Source of the DNA: Priestia aryabhattai
Lineage (GTDB): Bacteria > Bacillota > Bacilli > Bacillales > Bacillaceae_H
Reading direction: 5' to 3'
NCBI RefSeq assembly: GCF_023715685.1
Contig: NZ_JAMBOQ010000016.1
Location: 1-44,728 of the forward strand
DNA: 44,728 nucleotides
Shown: positions 36,375 to 44,675 of the stretch, one piece after another
Layout: each line of letters begins with the position of its first letter
Position numbering within the stretch: position 1 is the stretch's first letter
Made by a program: the position numbers and the translations under genes
The notes under the pieces: model-generated
What the model was told of the DNA's origin: nothing
The model's database searches: none
What the model saw: the letters and a program-made list of their open reading frames with translations, nothing else

Positions 36375-36731
36375 GTGAGAATACCCATTTTGAAATTGTA
36401 CGACTATTTATTGGTATCCATTCAATGGGAGCTGGATGATCAAACGGCTATTCAATTCCAAGAAGATTTGCTAAGTAAAATTCACCAAACTGGAGCAAAA
36501 GGAGTGGTAATCGATTTAACTTCAATTGATATGATCGATTCATTCATCGCAAAAGTGTTAGGTGACGTGGTTAGCATGTCTAATTTGATGGGGGCCAGAG
36601 TAGTATTAACAGGTATCCAGCCTGCAGTAGCTATTACACTTGTTGAGTTAGGGATTGGCCTAAACGATGTTCTTACTGCACTCGATTTAGAAAAAGGTCT
36701 TGAGAAACTCCAATCGGAATTGGGGGATTAG
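36375..36731 (+). CDS. rsbS: Stressosome antagonist RsbS
   Basis: STAS-domain protein of 118 residues that traps RsbT in the stressosome until phosphorylated. The target serine is S56 in DMIDSFIAK (S59 in B. subtilis). The C-terminal [21 protein letters not shown] is typical. The GTG at 36375 follows GGAGG. It starts 2 bases after rsbRA and ends 3 bases before rsbT. Confidence 0.95.
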   Translation: MRIPILKLYDYLLVSIQWELDDQTAIQFQEDLLSKIHQTGAKGVVIDLTSIDMIDSFIAKVLGDVVSMSNLMGARVVLTGIQPAVAITLVELGIGLNDVLTALDLEKGLEKLQSELGD

Positions 36732-36734
36732 TAT

Positions 36735-37136
36735 ATGGAATTCCAATCCAGCGTAAAAATCGTAACAGAATGGGACATCGTAGCGGCACGCCAATTAGGT
36801 AGAAATGTGTCGAAAGAGCTAGGGTTTGGAACAGTTGACCAAGCTCGTATTACAACCGCCATTTCTGAATTAGCTCGTAATATTTACCTATATGCGGGTA
36901 AGGGTCAAATCTATATTGAAAAATTAAATCGTGGAGGAAAAAACGGTCTTCTTGTCGTAGCAACAGATGAAGGGCCAGGTATCCCCGACGTTCGCAAAGT
37001 AATGGAAGATGGATATTCAACATCGGGTGGACTAGGAGCTGGGCTTCCTGGGGTAAAGCGATTGATGGATGAGTTTGACATCGAAACAAATGTCGGAGAA
37101 GGTACTGAGATTAAAGCAGTTAAGTGGCTCCGGTAG
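36735..37136 (+). CDS. rsbT: Serine/threonine kinase RsbT
   Basis: GHKL-type kinase that phosphorylates RsbS and RsbR, then leaves to activate RsbU. 133 residues. The N-box is ISELARNIYLYA, followed by the G1 box DEGPGIPD and the G2 box GGLGAGLPGVKRLMDEF. GGGGGA lies before the ATG. rsbU starts 13 bases downstream. Confidence 0.96.
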   Translation: MEFQSSVKIVTEWDIVAARQLGRNVSKELGFGTVDQARITTAISELARNIYLYAGKGQIYIEKLNRGGKNGLLVVATDEGPGIPDVRKVMEDGYSTSGGLGAGLPGVKRLMDEFDIETNVGEGTEIKAVKWLR

Positions 37137-37149
37137 GAGGAAATAGATA

Positions 37150-38160
37150 ATGTCTTTTGATAAAGAGATGAGAGATTTATACAAAGATATTTTGGGGAAC
37201 TATATCCAAACACAAAATGAACAAATTTTGTATCAAGGACAAAAACTAAGTAGAAAATCTTTAGAGAATGAAATATCGCCAGAAGATATTGTGAGCATTC
37301 ATAAAGAAGTGATTGAAGAAATTTATTCTGATATTCCAGAAAAAGTGCTGCATTCTCTGGACTTTTTACTTGAGGTAATGATTAGCTACGGTCTTGCTCT
37401 TCGTGAGCATCAAACATTAAAAAATAAGCAGCGGGAGCTTCGTTCTGAAATCGAAGTTGCCGCTAACGTCCAGCAGACGCTGTTAGGGACAAAGGTTCCG
37501 GCTAGTTCAACTTTAGAAATTGGCGCAATTAGCGTACCGGCTAAACAGATGAACGGAGATTATTTTCACTTTGTAGAAGAAGAGCACGGTGGATTAAGTA
37601 TTGCCATTGCCGATGTGATCGGAAAAGGAATTCCAGCTGCAATGTGTATGTCTATGATCAAGTATGCAATGGATAGCTTACCGGACTCAAGAAAAAATCC
37701 AAGTTACGTATTAGAGAATTTGAATAATATTGTAGAGCGAAACGTAGATCCAAGTATGTTTATTACGATGTTCTACGGAAGCTATAATCCCGAGACGAAC
37801 TTATTTGATTATGCATCTGCAGGGCATGAGCCAGGTTTTTATTATGATGCCAAAGCTGATTCATTTGAAGATTTGGAAGCAAAAGGACTCGTACTAGGAG
37901 TCGATCGCCATGTGAAATATCTTCAGTACGAGCAGCAACTTTCAAAAGGCGATATGATTGTTCTGTTAACAGATGGTGTAACAGAATGCAGAACTGAAGA
38001 AGGATTTATTGAAAGATTGGACATCATAAAATTAATTCGAAAATACATGCATTTGTCTCCTCAAGAAATTGTAGAATCTGTATACAAAGAGCTGGAAAAA
38101 TTACAGCATTTTCAATTGAGGGATGATTTTACATTGATTATTTTGAAGAGTTTAGTTTAA
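37150..38160 (+). CDS. rsbU: PP2C-type phosphatase RsbU
   Basis: Dephosphorylates RsbV~P when bound by RsbT, so starting the sigma-B response. 336 residues. The N-terminal four-helix domain (about 1-85) binds RsbT. The C-terminal SpoIIE/PP2C domain (about 120-336) shows MNGDYFHF, IADVIGKGIPAAMCMS, SAGHEPGFYY and LTDGVTECR with the metal-binding Asp residues. TAGGAGGAA precedes the ATG. Its last codons contain the -35 of the sigma-B promoter for rsbV. Confidence 0.96.
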   Translation: MSFDKEMRDLYKDILGNYIQTQNEQILYQGQKLSRKSLENEISPEDIVSIHKEVIEEIYSDIPEKVLHSLDFLLEVMISYGLALREHQTLKNKQRELRSEIEVAANVQQTLLGTKVPASSTLEIGAISVPAKQMNGDYFHFVEEEHGGLSIAIADVIGKGIPAAMCMSMIKYAMDSLPDSRKNPSYVLENLNNIVERNVDPSMFITMFYGSYNPETNLFDYASAGHEPGFYYDAKADSFEDLEAKGLVLGVDRHVKYLQYEQQLSKGDMIVLLTDGVTECRTEEGFIERLDIIKLIRKYMHLSPQEIVESVYKELEKLQHFQLRDDFTLIILKSLV

Positions 38161-38179
38161 GTATTCTAAATAAGGGTAC
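38155..38179 (+). promoter_or_regulatory. Sigma-B autoregulatory promoter before rsbV
   Basis: GTTTAA (38155-38160), 13-base spacer, GGGTAC (38174-38179). This closely fits the sigma-B consensus (GTTTAA, N12-15, GGGTAT) and is placed before rsbV as in B. subtilis, so rsbV-rsbW-sigB-rsbX are boosted by sigma-B itself. The -35 overlaps the stop codon of rsbU. Confidence 0.88.
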
Positions 38180-38219
38180 AGAAAAGATAGCACAAAATTA
38201 GAGGGGGTCTACTAATACG

Positions 38220-38552
38220 ATGAATTTAAAAATAGATATACAAAAGGACGGTCAAGCATATCGTGTTAAGCTGGCTGGAGAGATTGACGCATATACAGCA
38301 CCTAAGCTAAAAGAAAAGTTCATGGAAATTACTGAACATACTGAACCGGAAATTATAGTCGATTTAACCGATGTATCATATATGGATAGTACAGGACTAG
38401 GTGTATTTATTGCATTGTTAAAAGCCAATAAGAAAAATAACGGCTCTTTGAAATTTGTTGGTGTATCAGAGCGCATCAAGCGCTTATTTGACATTACGGG
38501 CCTCACAGACATTTTAAACGTGAATTCACAAGTAGAAGGTGGCGTAAAATGA
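38220..38552 (+). CDS. rsbV: Anti-anti-sigma factor RsbV
   Basis: STAS-domain protein of 110 residues. When unphosphorylated it binds RsbW and frees sigma-B. The phosphorylated serine is S57 in YMDSTGLGVF. GAGGGGG precedes the ATG. Its TGA overlaps the rsbW ATG (ATGA). Confidence 0.96.
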   Translation: MNLKIDIQKDGQAYRVKLAGEIDAYTAPKLKEKFMEITEHTEPEIIVDLTDVSYMDSTGLGVFIALLKANKKNNGSLKFVGVSERIKRLFDITGLTDILNVNSQVEGGVK

Positions 38553-39034
38553 AACAGCCTTATGACTTTGTTGAGATGAAGATTCCTGCTAAGCCAGACT
38601 ACGTAGCGATTATTCGACTGACGCTATCTGGTGTAGCGAACCGGATGGGTTTTTCTTATGATGAAATTGAAGATATGAAAATTGCTGTCAGTGAGGCATG
38701 TACAAATGCCGTGCAGCATGCTTATAAGAGTGAAGAAAATGGTGAAGTGAGAGTAGGTTTTGGTTTATTTGATGACCGTTTAGAAATCATGGTGGTCGAT
38801 AAAGGTGAAAGCTTTAATTTTGAAGAGCTTAAGGAACATATAGGACCTTATGAAACATCAAAAGAAGTTGAATTTCTTCCTGAAGGTGGACTTGGTTTAT
38901 ATTTAATTGAAACGCTAATGGACGAAGTGAAAATGGTCAATTCAAAAGGTGTAACGCTAATGATGACTAAGTATGTGCAAAGAGAGCAGGTGGAGAGTGA
39001 TGAAAACACAGTCTCAACCTATGAAATTAACTAA
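38549..39034 (+). CDS. rsbW: Anti-sigma-B factor and RsbV kinase RsbW
   Basis: Binds sigma-B to keep it silent, or phosphorylates RsbV. GHKL kinase of 161 residues. The N-box is VSEACTNAVQHAY, followed by the G1 box VVDKGESFNFEEL and the G2 box PEGGLGLYLIETLMDEV. It overlaps rsbV by 4 bases and sigB by 35 bases, so the antagonist and its targets are made in fixed proportion. Confidence 0.96.
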   Translation: MKQPYDFVEMKIPAKPDYVAIIRLTLSGVANRMGFSYDEIEDMKIAVSEACTNAVQHAYKSEENGEVRVGFGLFDDRLEIMVVDKGESFNFEELKEHIGPYETSKEVEFLPEGGLGLYLIETLMDEVKMVNSKGVTLMMTKYVQREQVESDENTVSTYEIN

Positions 39035-39794
39035 AGAACAGGTTCAGGAACGAATTGAGCGCTTTCAAAAAACGCAGGATGAAGAAGCACAAAGTGATCT
39101 AGTAGTACATTACAAGAACCTTGTTGAATCTATTGCACGTCGTTATTCAAAAGGCAGAAGCTTACATGAAGATATTGTGCAGGTAGGGATGCTAGGACTG
39201 TTAGGAGCTATTAGAAGGTATGATGCTTCATTTGGAAGAAGCTTTGAATCGTTTGCTGTTCCTACAATCATTGGAGAGATTAAGCGATTTTTACGCGATA
39301 AAACGTGGAGTGTTCACGTACCGCGCCGCATCAAAGAATTAGGTCCTAAAATTAAAGCAGCTGTCGAAGAGCTAACAACCCGTTTACAGCGATCTCCTCA
39401 AGTGAAAGAAATTGCTGATCATATCGGAGTGACAGAAGAAGAAATTTTAGAAACGATGGAGATGGGGCAAAGTTATCAAGCGTTGTCTGTTGATCATTCC
39501 ATTGAAGCAGACTCTGATGGAAGTACTGTTACAATCCTTGATTTAGTAGGTGAACAAGAGTCGGGTTATGAGAAAACTGATCAACGCTTAGTGTTAGAAA
39601 AAATTCTTCATGTATTAAGCGATAGAGAAAAAGAAGTGATTCGCTATACATTTATTGAAAATCTGAGTCAAAAAGATGCCGGTGAGAAGTTAGGGATTTC
39701 TCAAATGCATGTATCTCGACTGCAAAGAAGAGCTCTTGATAAGCTAAGGACTGCAGCTCGCTCAGATTCTAACGATTCGGAGTATATGTCGTGA
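39000..39794 (+). CDS. sigB: General stress sigma factor SigB
   Basis: Alternative sigma factor of the sigma-70 group 3 type, 264 residues against 262 in B. subtilis. Region 2 includes HEDIVQVGMLGLLGAIRRYD and FESFAVPTIIGEIKRFLRDKTWSVHVPRR. Region 3 follows, then region 4 with LSQKDAGEKLGISQMHVSRLQRRAL. The ATG at 39000 has GGTGGAGAG upstream inside rsbW; a longer frame from 38973 lacks such a site. Its stop overlaps the rsbX start. Confidence 0.96.
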   Translation: MKTQSQPMKLTKEQVQERIERFQKTQDEEAQSDLVVHYKNLVESIARRYSKGRSLHEDIVQVGMLGLLGAIRRYDASFGRSFESFAVPTIIGEIKRFLRDKTWSVHVPRRIKELGPKIKAAVEELTTRLQRSPQVKEIADHIGVTEEEILETMEMGQSYQALSVDHSIEADSDGSTVTILDLVGEQESGYEKTDQRLVLEKILHVLSDREKEVIRYTFIENLSQKDAGEKLGISQMHVSRLQRRALDKLRTAARSDSNDSEYMS

Positions 39795-40399
39795 TGACAG
39801 TAGACCCTAATACAAAGTCGATTCAAACTCATATATACCAAGAGCCAAAGCAAGGGAACGTTTGTTGTGGAGATAGTTACTATGTCAAAGAAACAGATGA
39901 CTATTTTCTATGTGCAGTGGCAGATGGATTAGGAAGCGGTGAACAAGCCAGAACCGCTTCTGTGGCTGTTACTGATGTAGCAAAAGCTCATCACCATCTA
40001 GATGTGGATGAGATCATTTCTAAGTGCAACAAAGCTACTCGACATACAAGAGGTGCGGCAGTAGCTATTTTGAAAATTGATAAAAAAAATAACGAATTTC
40101 ATTATACAAATGTAGGTAATATCCGCTTTTATCTATATTCTCCGGCGGGAAAATTAACGTACCCTCTGCCAATTCAAGGTTTTTTATCAGGGAAAATTCA
40201 AAAGTTCCGCACACAAACCTTCCCATATGACTCGGGTTCTAAATTTTTGATTCATACAGATGGCTTAGAATTAAAAGAGATTAAATCTGTTTTTGCTAAC
40301 TCGATGAATGTCGATCAATTGTCGACTCGGCTACAGGCAGCAATTCGATCTCATAATGATGATATTACGTATATCGCTGGTCACCTTCCAACTGCATAG
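39791..40399 (+). CDS. rsbX: Feedback phosphatase RsbX
   Basis: PP2C-like phosphatase that resets the stressosome by dephosphorylating RsbS and RsbR. 202 residues. Motifs: CCGDSYYV, AVADGLGSGEQARTAS and IHTDGLELKEI with metal-site Asp residues, then NDDITYIAG. The GTG at 39791 overlaps the sigB TGA and is 8 bases after CGGAG; the ATG three bases later is an alternative. Last gene of the operon, followed by a terminator. Confidence 0.94.
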   Translation: MMTVDPNTKSIQTHIYQEPKQGNVCCGDSYYVKETDDYFLCAVADGLGSGEQARTASVAVTDVAKAHHHLDVDEIISKCNKATRHTRGAAVAILKIDKKNNEFHYTNVGNIRFYLYSPAGKLTYPLPIQGFLSGKIQKFRTQTFPYDSGSKFLIHTDGLELKEIKSVFANSMNVDQLSTRLQAAIRSHNDDITYIAGHLPTA

Positions 40400-40410
40400 C
40401 CTTTCTTTTT

Positions 40411-40442
40411 AGCTCACATGTGTTATTGCATGTGAGTTTTGT
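40411..40442 (+). terminator. Terminator of the sigB operon
   Basis: CTCACATG / CATGTGAG stem with an 8-base loop and TTTT. Confidence 0.75.
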
Positions 40443-40483
40443 TACAATAGAGACAAAGTTTCATTTAGGTAGGAGGATATGCT

Positions 40484-42658
40484 GTGTCTGTTGCAACGAA
40501 ATTAGATAATCAAATTGTTCAACGTGTAAGTAAAGAGGTAGAGATTTCACAAAAGCAAGTACAAAACGTAATTGCTTTAGTAGAAGATGGTAATACAGTT
40601 CCCTTTATTGCTCGATATAGAAAAGAACAAACTGGTGCTTTGGATGAAGTCCAAATCCGGAATATTTTAGATTCTTGGAACTACTTAATGAATTTAGAGG
40701 AGCGTAAAGAGGAAGTTCTTCGATTAATTGAAGAGCAAGGGAAATTAACTGAGGAACTGGCTGCTCAAATTCATCAAGCGAAGAAGTTGCAGCAAGTAGA
40801 AGATTTATACCGCCCTTTTAAGCAAAAACGACGTACAAAAGCAACTGTAGCAAAAGAAAAAGGTCTTGAACCATTAGCACAGTGGCTACTAAGTTTCCCA
40901 CGTTCTGACGTGAAGAAGGAAGCGCAAATATACATAAATGAAGAAGCGGGAGTTCAATCTTCTGACGAAGCTATTCAAGGAGCCCTAGACATTGTAGCGG
41001 AACAAATTTCTGACGAAGCATCTTACCGTCAATGGATTCGTACGACCACTGTAAAAGATGGCATAATTGTTACTTCAGTCAAGGATCCGGAAAAAGATGA
41101 AAAAAACATCTATGAAATGTACTATGAATATACAGAAGCGGTAAAGCGCATCGTGCCTCATCGTATTTTAGCTATGAATAGAGGAGAAAAAGACGGTATT
41201 TTAAAAGTGAGTATTGATGCGCCTACAGATCGGATTCTTTCATATTTACATAAACAAGTAATCAAGAAAAGGGATTCTTCAGCTGAAGGTTATATCATCT
41301 CAGCCATAGAAGATGCCTATAAACGATTAATAGAACCATCTATTGAACGCGAAATCCGTAAAGAGCTATCAGAAAAAGCGGAAGAAAGAGCCATTCACAT
41401 CTTTTCTGAAAACTTACGAAAACTTCTTCTTCAACCTCCATTGAAAGGAAAAGTGGTATTAGGAGTAGATCCAGCTTTTCGAACAGGCTGCAAATTAGCT
41501 GTAGTAGATGAAACAGGTAAGGTCTTGAAAATTGATGTTATTTATCCACATCCTCCTGTGAGAAAAGCAGCTGAAGCGCAAAGTAAATTAAAGAAAATGT
41601 TCGCTGAATACCCTATTGAAGTAGTGGCAATTGGAAACGGAACGGCATCTCGCGAAACGGAACAATTTGTGGCGGATGTTCTTAAAGAAATTGAAAATCC
41701 AGTTTATTATTTGATTGTGAATGAAGCGGGAGCAAGCGTATATTCGGCTTCTGATGTTGCTAGAGAGGAATTTCCTGATTTTCAAGTAGAAGAGCGAAGC
41801 GCTGTATCGATTGCTAGAAGGCTGCAAGATCCGCTGGCTGAACTTGTGAAAATTGATCCCAAGTCGGTAGGAGTAGGGCAGTATCAGCATGATGTGTCTC
41901 AAAAGCAATTAAATGATTCACTGACTTTTATTGTAGAGACAGTAGTAAACCAGGTGGGAGTAAATGCAAACACGGCTTCTGCTTCGCTTCTACAATACGT
42001 TGCGGGTCTAAATAAGACAGTTGCTCAAAACATTGTAAAGTATCGGGATGAAAACGGAAAATTCTCTAACCGAAAACAGTTAAAGAAAATTCCACGTCTA
42101 GGTGCTAAAACGTATGAGCAGTGTATTGGATTTTTACGTATTATAGAAGGTGAGGAACCTTTAGACAGAACGGGTATCCATCCTGAAACATATGGGGACG
42201 TTAACAAGCTTTTAAAGAAGGCGGAAGTGAAAGAGACTGAGCTGGGAACGGAGAAAGTAAAAGAAGCATTAAAACATATTTCTTTATCCGAAATATCAGA
42301 AGAATTAAGTATAGGGGAGCTTACTTTAAAAGACATTATAGAAGCGCTCGTAAGACCGGAAAGAGATCCGCGTGATGAACTGCCAAAACCTTTGCTCCGT
42401 CAGGATATTTTGAGGCTAGAAGATTTAGCAAAAGGTATTCAGCTTGAAGGTACGGTGCGAAATGTAGTAGACTTCGGAGCGTTTATCGATATCGGAGTCA
42501 AGCAAGACGGTCTAGTCCATATTTCTAAATTAACGAATCAGTATGTTAAGCATCCTCTCGATGTTGTTTCAGTAGGGGATTTGGTTCATGTGTGGGTAGA
42601 AGATGTAGACATGAAAAAAGGAAGAGTCGCACTCACGATGATTCCGCCTCATCAATAA
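40484..42658 (+). CDS. tex: Tex-family RNA-binding protein
   Basis: Transcription accessory protein, 724 residues, homologous to the core of eukaryotic Spt6. From the N-terminus: helical Tex-N domain with VPFIARYRKEQTGALDE, YqgF-like RNase H fold (about 325-460, GVDPAFRTGCKLAVVD), helix-hairpin-helix pair (about 485-565, with NRKQLKKIPRLGAKTYEQ), and a C-terminal S1 domain (about 645-720, GTVRNVVDFGAFIDIGVKQDGLVHISK). The GTG at 40484 follows AGGAGGA. Located after rsbX as ydcI is in B. subtilis. Exact role in transcription or RNA handling is not settled for the family. Confidence 0.94.
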   Translation: MSVATKLDNQIVQRVSKEVEISQKQVQNVIALVEDGNTVPFIARYRKEQTGALDEVQIRNILDSWNYLMNLEERKEEVLRLIEEQGKLTEELAAQIHQAKKLQQVEDLYRPFKQKRRTKATVAKEKGLEPLAQWLLSFPRSDVKKEAQIYINEEAGVQSSDEAIQGALDIVAEQISDEASYRQWIRTTTVKDGIIVTSVKDPEKDEKNIYEMYYEYTEAVKRIVPHRILAMNRGEKDGILKVSIDAPTDRILSYLHKQVIKKRDSSAEGYIISAIEDAYKRLIEPSIEREIRKELSEKAEERAIHIFSENLRKLLLQPPLKGKVVLGVDPAFRTGCKLAVVDETGKVLKIDVIYPHPPVRKAAEAQSKLKKMFAEYPIEVVAIGNGTASRETEQFVADVLKEIENPVYYLIVNEAGASVYSASDVAREEFPDFQVEERSAVSIARRLQDPLAELVKIDPKSVGVGQYQHDVSQKQLNDSLTFIVETVVNQVGVNANTASASLLQYVAGLNKTVAQNIVKYRDENGKFSNRKQLKKIPRLGAKTYEQCIGFLRIIEGEEPLDRTGIHPETYGDVNKLLKKAEVKETELGTEKVKEALKHISLSEISEELSIGELTLKDIIEALVRPERDPRDELPKPLLRQDILRLEDLAKGIQLEGTVRNVVDFGAFIDIGVKQDGLVHISKLTNQYVKHPLDVVSVGDLVHVWVEDVDMKKGRVALTMIPPHQ

Positions 42659-42660
42659 TA

Positions 42661-42700
42661 AAATTGCCTTTTCAGATTTTCTGAAAAGGCAATTTTATTT
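42661..42700. terminator. Terminator between tex and cmpA
   Basis: AAATTGCCTTTTCAG / CTGAAAAGGCAATTT, 15 perfect pairs, with T-rich flank on the right. It lies 16 bases from the cmpA stop on the other strand and probably serves both genes. Confidence 0.88.
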
Positions 42701-42715
42701 GTGAAAAGAAGTGAT

Positions 42716-42832
42716 TTAAGAAGCGGAATTATTTTTTTGATAAAAAAACCAACATTGATTGAGCAATTTTATTTGTGCACGGTCTTTTTCAGAATAAGCG
42801 CGCCTCATTTGTTTTTGTAGCCACATTGGCAT
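42716..42832 (-). CDS. cmpA: Cortex morphogenetic protein CmpA (38 residues)
   Basis: A very small gene on the minus strand. It encodes 38 residues beginning MPMWLQKQMRRAYSEKDR and continuing with QIKLLNQCWFFYQKN. This closely resembles the small B. subtilis sporulation protein CmpA, which with ClpXP removes SpoIVA that has failed quality control and so links coat and cortex assembly. AAGGAG lies about 13 bases before the ATG on the minus strand. It is convergent with tex across a shared terminator and next to the SprT-like gene, the same neighbourhood as in Bacillus. Identification is from recall of the family sequence; no search was run. Confidence 0.85.
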   Translation of the reverse strand: MPMWLQKQMRRAYSEKDRAQIKLLNQCWFFYQKNNSAS

Positions 42833-42942
42833 AAGGACAATCACTCCTTTTCATTTATGATAAGGTGAATAGTGAGTATGTAATGAAGTGTATGCCCAAA
42901 GAGCTAGTCAGGTGATTTTCATACAGTAGAGGAGTATATAAG

Positions 42943-43392
42943 ATGAATGATAAGGATTTACAACTACTTGTAGAAGAAATTTCGTTGAAGCTGTTTCACA
43001 AACCATTTCGTCATGAAGCAACTTTTAATTCTCGTTTACGTACGACAGGTGGAAGGTATTTATTACGTACATCTAATATAGAAGTAAACTATAAATACTT
43101 TGAACAATATGGCAGACAAGAAATAGTAGAAATTATTAAACATGAGCTCTGTCACTATCATTTGCATATTGAGGGGAAAGGGTATAAGCATGGAGATCAA
43201 GACTTTAAACAGCTAATGAAAGAAGTAGGCGCCCCCCGGTTTTGTCAGGCATTGAAAAAAGAAAGTGATGGAAAGAAAAAAGAGCACATATATGTATGTA
43301 TGCAGTGTGATCAAAAATATGTGCGAAAAAGAAAAGTGAACACGGTTAAATATGTTTGTGGAAAGTGTAGAGGTAAATTAAAAAAAATTTAG
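42943..43392 (+). CDS. SprT-like zinc metalloprotein
   Basis: 149 residues, YdcK type. The HExxH zinc-protease motif is HELCHYH (H67, E68, H71) with a later KHGDQDF. A C-terminal zinc ribbon has C119, C122, C139 and C142. In eukaryotes the related Spartan protease cuts DNA-protein crosslinks; the bacterial role is not established. AGAGGAG precedes the ATG. Last protein gene before the tRNA and rRNA region. Confidence 0.9.
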   Translation: MNDKDLQLLVEEISLKLFHKPFRHEATFNSRLRTTGGRYLLRTSNIEVNYKYFEQYGRQEIVEIIKHELCHYHLHIEGKGYKHGDQDFKQLMKEVGAPRFCQALKKESDGKKKEHIYVCMQCDQKYVRKRKVNTVKYVCGKCRGKLKKI

Positions 43393-43474
43393 AAGAGGCT
43401 TGACTAAAATAGATTGATTATGATAAATTTATAAAGCCGTCTCAAATAAACGGTAAATAAATTGCAAAAACTTA

Positions 43475-43503
43475 TTGACATTATATATAATGTCGATTAC
43501 AAT
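43475..43503 (+). promoter_or_regulatory. Promoter of the right tRNA array, overlapped by a palindrome
   Basis: TTGACA (43475-43480), 17-base spacer, TACAAT (43498-43503): a near-consensus sigma-A promoter 24 bases before tRNA-Asn. The perfect 18-bp palindrome GACATTATATATAATGTC (43477-43494) covers most of the -35 and the spacer and could be an operator. The 134 bases between the SprT-like gene and the array hold nothing else convincing. Confidence 0.82.
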
Positions 43504-43526
43504 GTAAGAAGTCTGATGAATATTAT

Positions 43527-43601
43527 TCCACAGTAGCTCAGTGGTAGAGCTATCGGCTGTTAACCGATCGGTCGTAGGTTCGAGTCCTACCTGTGGAGCC
43601 A
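43527..43601 (+). tRNA. tRNA-Asn (GTT)
   Basis: Cloverleaf with acceptor TCCACAG / CTGTGGA, anticodon GTT, encoded CCA. First gene of the right array. Confidence 0.95.
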
Positions 43602-43604
43602 TAT

Positions 43605-43695
43605 GGAGAAGTACTCAAGTGGCTGAAGAGGCGCCCCTGCTAAGGGTGTAGGTCGTGTAAGCGGCGCGAGGGTTCAAATCCCTCCTTCTCCGCCA
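43605..43695 (+). tRNA. tRNA-Ser (GCT)
   Basis: 91 bases with a long variable arm, acceptor GGAGAAG / CTTCTCC, anticodon GCT, encoded CCA. Confidence 0.95.
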
Positions 43696-43704
43696 TTTTA
43701 TAAT

Positions 43705-43779
43705 GGCCCGTTGGTCAAGCGGTTAAGACACCGCCCTTTCACGGCGGTAACACGGGTTCGAATCCCGTACGGGTCACCA
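43705..43779 (+). tRNA. tRNA-Glu (TTC)
   Basis: Cloverleaf with acceptor GGCCCGT / ACGGGTC (one G-T pair), anticodon TTC, encoded CCA. Confidence 0.95.
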
Positions 43780-43803
43780 TTGATTTTCATTTACATATTC
43801 TGT

Positions 43804-43879
43804 GGAGGATTAGCTCAGCTGGGAGAGCACCTGCCTTACAAGCAGGGGGTCGGCGGTTCGATCCCGTCATCCTCCACCA
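43804..43879 (+). tRNA. tRNA-Val (TAC)
   Basis: Cloverleaf with acceptor GGAGGAT / ATCCTCC, anticodon TAC, encoded CCA. Confidence 0.95.
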
Positions 43880-43907
43880 TTTGACTGTTTTATATATAAT
43901 TTTGGAT

Positions 43908-43983
43908 GGTCCCGTGGTGTAGCGGTTAACATGCCTGCCTGTCACGCAGGAGATCGCGGGTTCGATTCCCGTCGGGACCGCCA
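43908..43983 (+). tRNA. tRNA-Asp (GTC)
   Basis: Cloverleaf with acceptor GGTCCCG / CGGGACC, anticodon GTC, encoded CCA. Confidence 0.95.
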
Positions 43984-43994
43984 TTTTAAATTAT

Positions 43995-44069
43995 TGGGCT
44001 ATCGCCAAGCGGTAAGGCAACGGATTTTGATTCCGTCATGCGTTGGTTCGAATCCAGCTAGCCCAGCCA
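43995..44069 (+). tRNA. tRNA-Gln (TTG)
   Basis: Complete copy with acceptor TGGGCTA / TAGCCCA, anticodon TTG, encoded CCA. Identical over its last 50 bases to the partial gene at 1-50. Confidence 0.95.
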
Positions 44070-44073
44070 TAAA

Positions 44074-44146
44074 GAGCCATTAGCTCAGTTGGTAGAGCAT
44101 CTGACTTTTAATCAGAGGGTCGAAGGTTCGAGTCCTTCATGGCTCA
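44074..44146 (+). tRNA. tRNA-Lys (TTT)
   Basis: Identical to the tRNA-Lys at 55-127, anticodon TTT, no encoded CCA. The 4-base spacer from tRNA-Gln differs at one base (TAAA here, TAGA there). Confidence 0.95.
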
Positions 44147-44158
44147 TTTTCATTTCTT

Positions 44159-44241
44159 GCGGGTGTGGCGGAATTGGCAGACGCGCTAGACTTAGGATCT
44201 AGTGTCTTTACGACGTGGGGGTTCAAGTCCCTTCACCCGCA
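44159..44241 (+). tRNA. tRNA-Leu (TAG)
   Basis: Class II cloverleaf with a variable arm, acceptor GCGGGTG / CACCCGC, anticodon TAG, discriminator A, no encoded CCA. Confidence 0.93.
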
Positions 44242-44263
44242 TCTTATTCATTTTATGTATTTA

Positions 44264-44349
<86 letters not shown>

Positions 44350-44371
44350 AAAAAACTTTTTAAAAAAAGTG

Positions 44372-44400
44372 TTGACATAGGAAATTAGAAATGATATTAT
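44372..44400 (+). promoter_or_regulatory. Promoter of tRNA-Arg, tRNA-Gly and the rRNA operon
   Basis: TTGACA (44372-44377), 17-base spacer, TATTAT (44395-44400), followed by the AAAGTCGCC type of start region often seen at Bacillus rrn promoters. The gap of 80 bases between tRNA-Gly and 16S shows no second promoter, so it likely drives both. Confidence 0.85.
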
Positions 44401-44440
44401 AATAAAGTCGCCAAAACAACAGCGGTGAAAATCATAAGAA

Positions 44441-44517
44441 GCGCCCGTAGCTCAATTGGATAGAGCGTTTGACTACGGATCAAAAGGTTAGGGGTTCGAC
44501 TCCTCTCGGGCGCGCCA
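44441..44517 (+). tRNA. tRNA-Arg (ACG)
   Basis: Cloverleaf with acceptor GCGCCCG / CGGGCGC, anticodon ACG (A34 would be edited to inosine by TadA), encoded CCA. Confidence 0.95.
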
Positions 44518-44521
44518 TATT

Positions 44522-44595
44522 GCGGGTGTAGTTTAGTGGTAAAACCTCAGCCTTCCAAGCTGATGTCGTGAGTTCGATTCTCATCACCCGCTCCA
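44522..44595 (+). tRNA. tRNA-Gly (TCC)
   Basis: Cloverleaf with acceptor GCGGGTG / CACCCGC, anticodon TCC, encoded CCA. It lies 80 bases before the 16S start. Confidence 0.95.
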
Positions 44596-44675
44596 AATAT
44601 ATTGAACTTTGAAAACTGAACAAAGCGACAAACGTCAACGTTAAATTTTATTTTTTAATTGAGCAAGTCAAACAT

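Noticed and set aside
36850..37213. Minus-strand open frames overlapping rsbT and the rsbU start
   Set aside because: Both are antisense to well-supported sigma-B operon genes and lack start signals.
41588..42336. Minus-strand open frames of about 105 codons within tex
   Set aside because: Shadows of the tex reading frame with no ribosome-binding site; tex is intact throughout.
43787..43984. 65-codon minus-strand open frame across tRNA-Val and tRNA-Asp (reads ...[16 protein letters not shown]...)
   Set aside because: It is the antisense reading of tRNA genes, a well-known false protein in databases.
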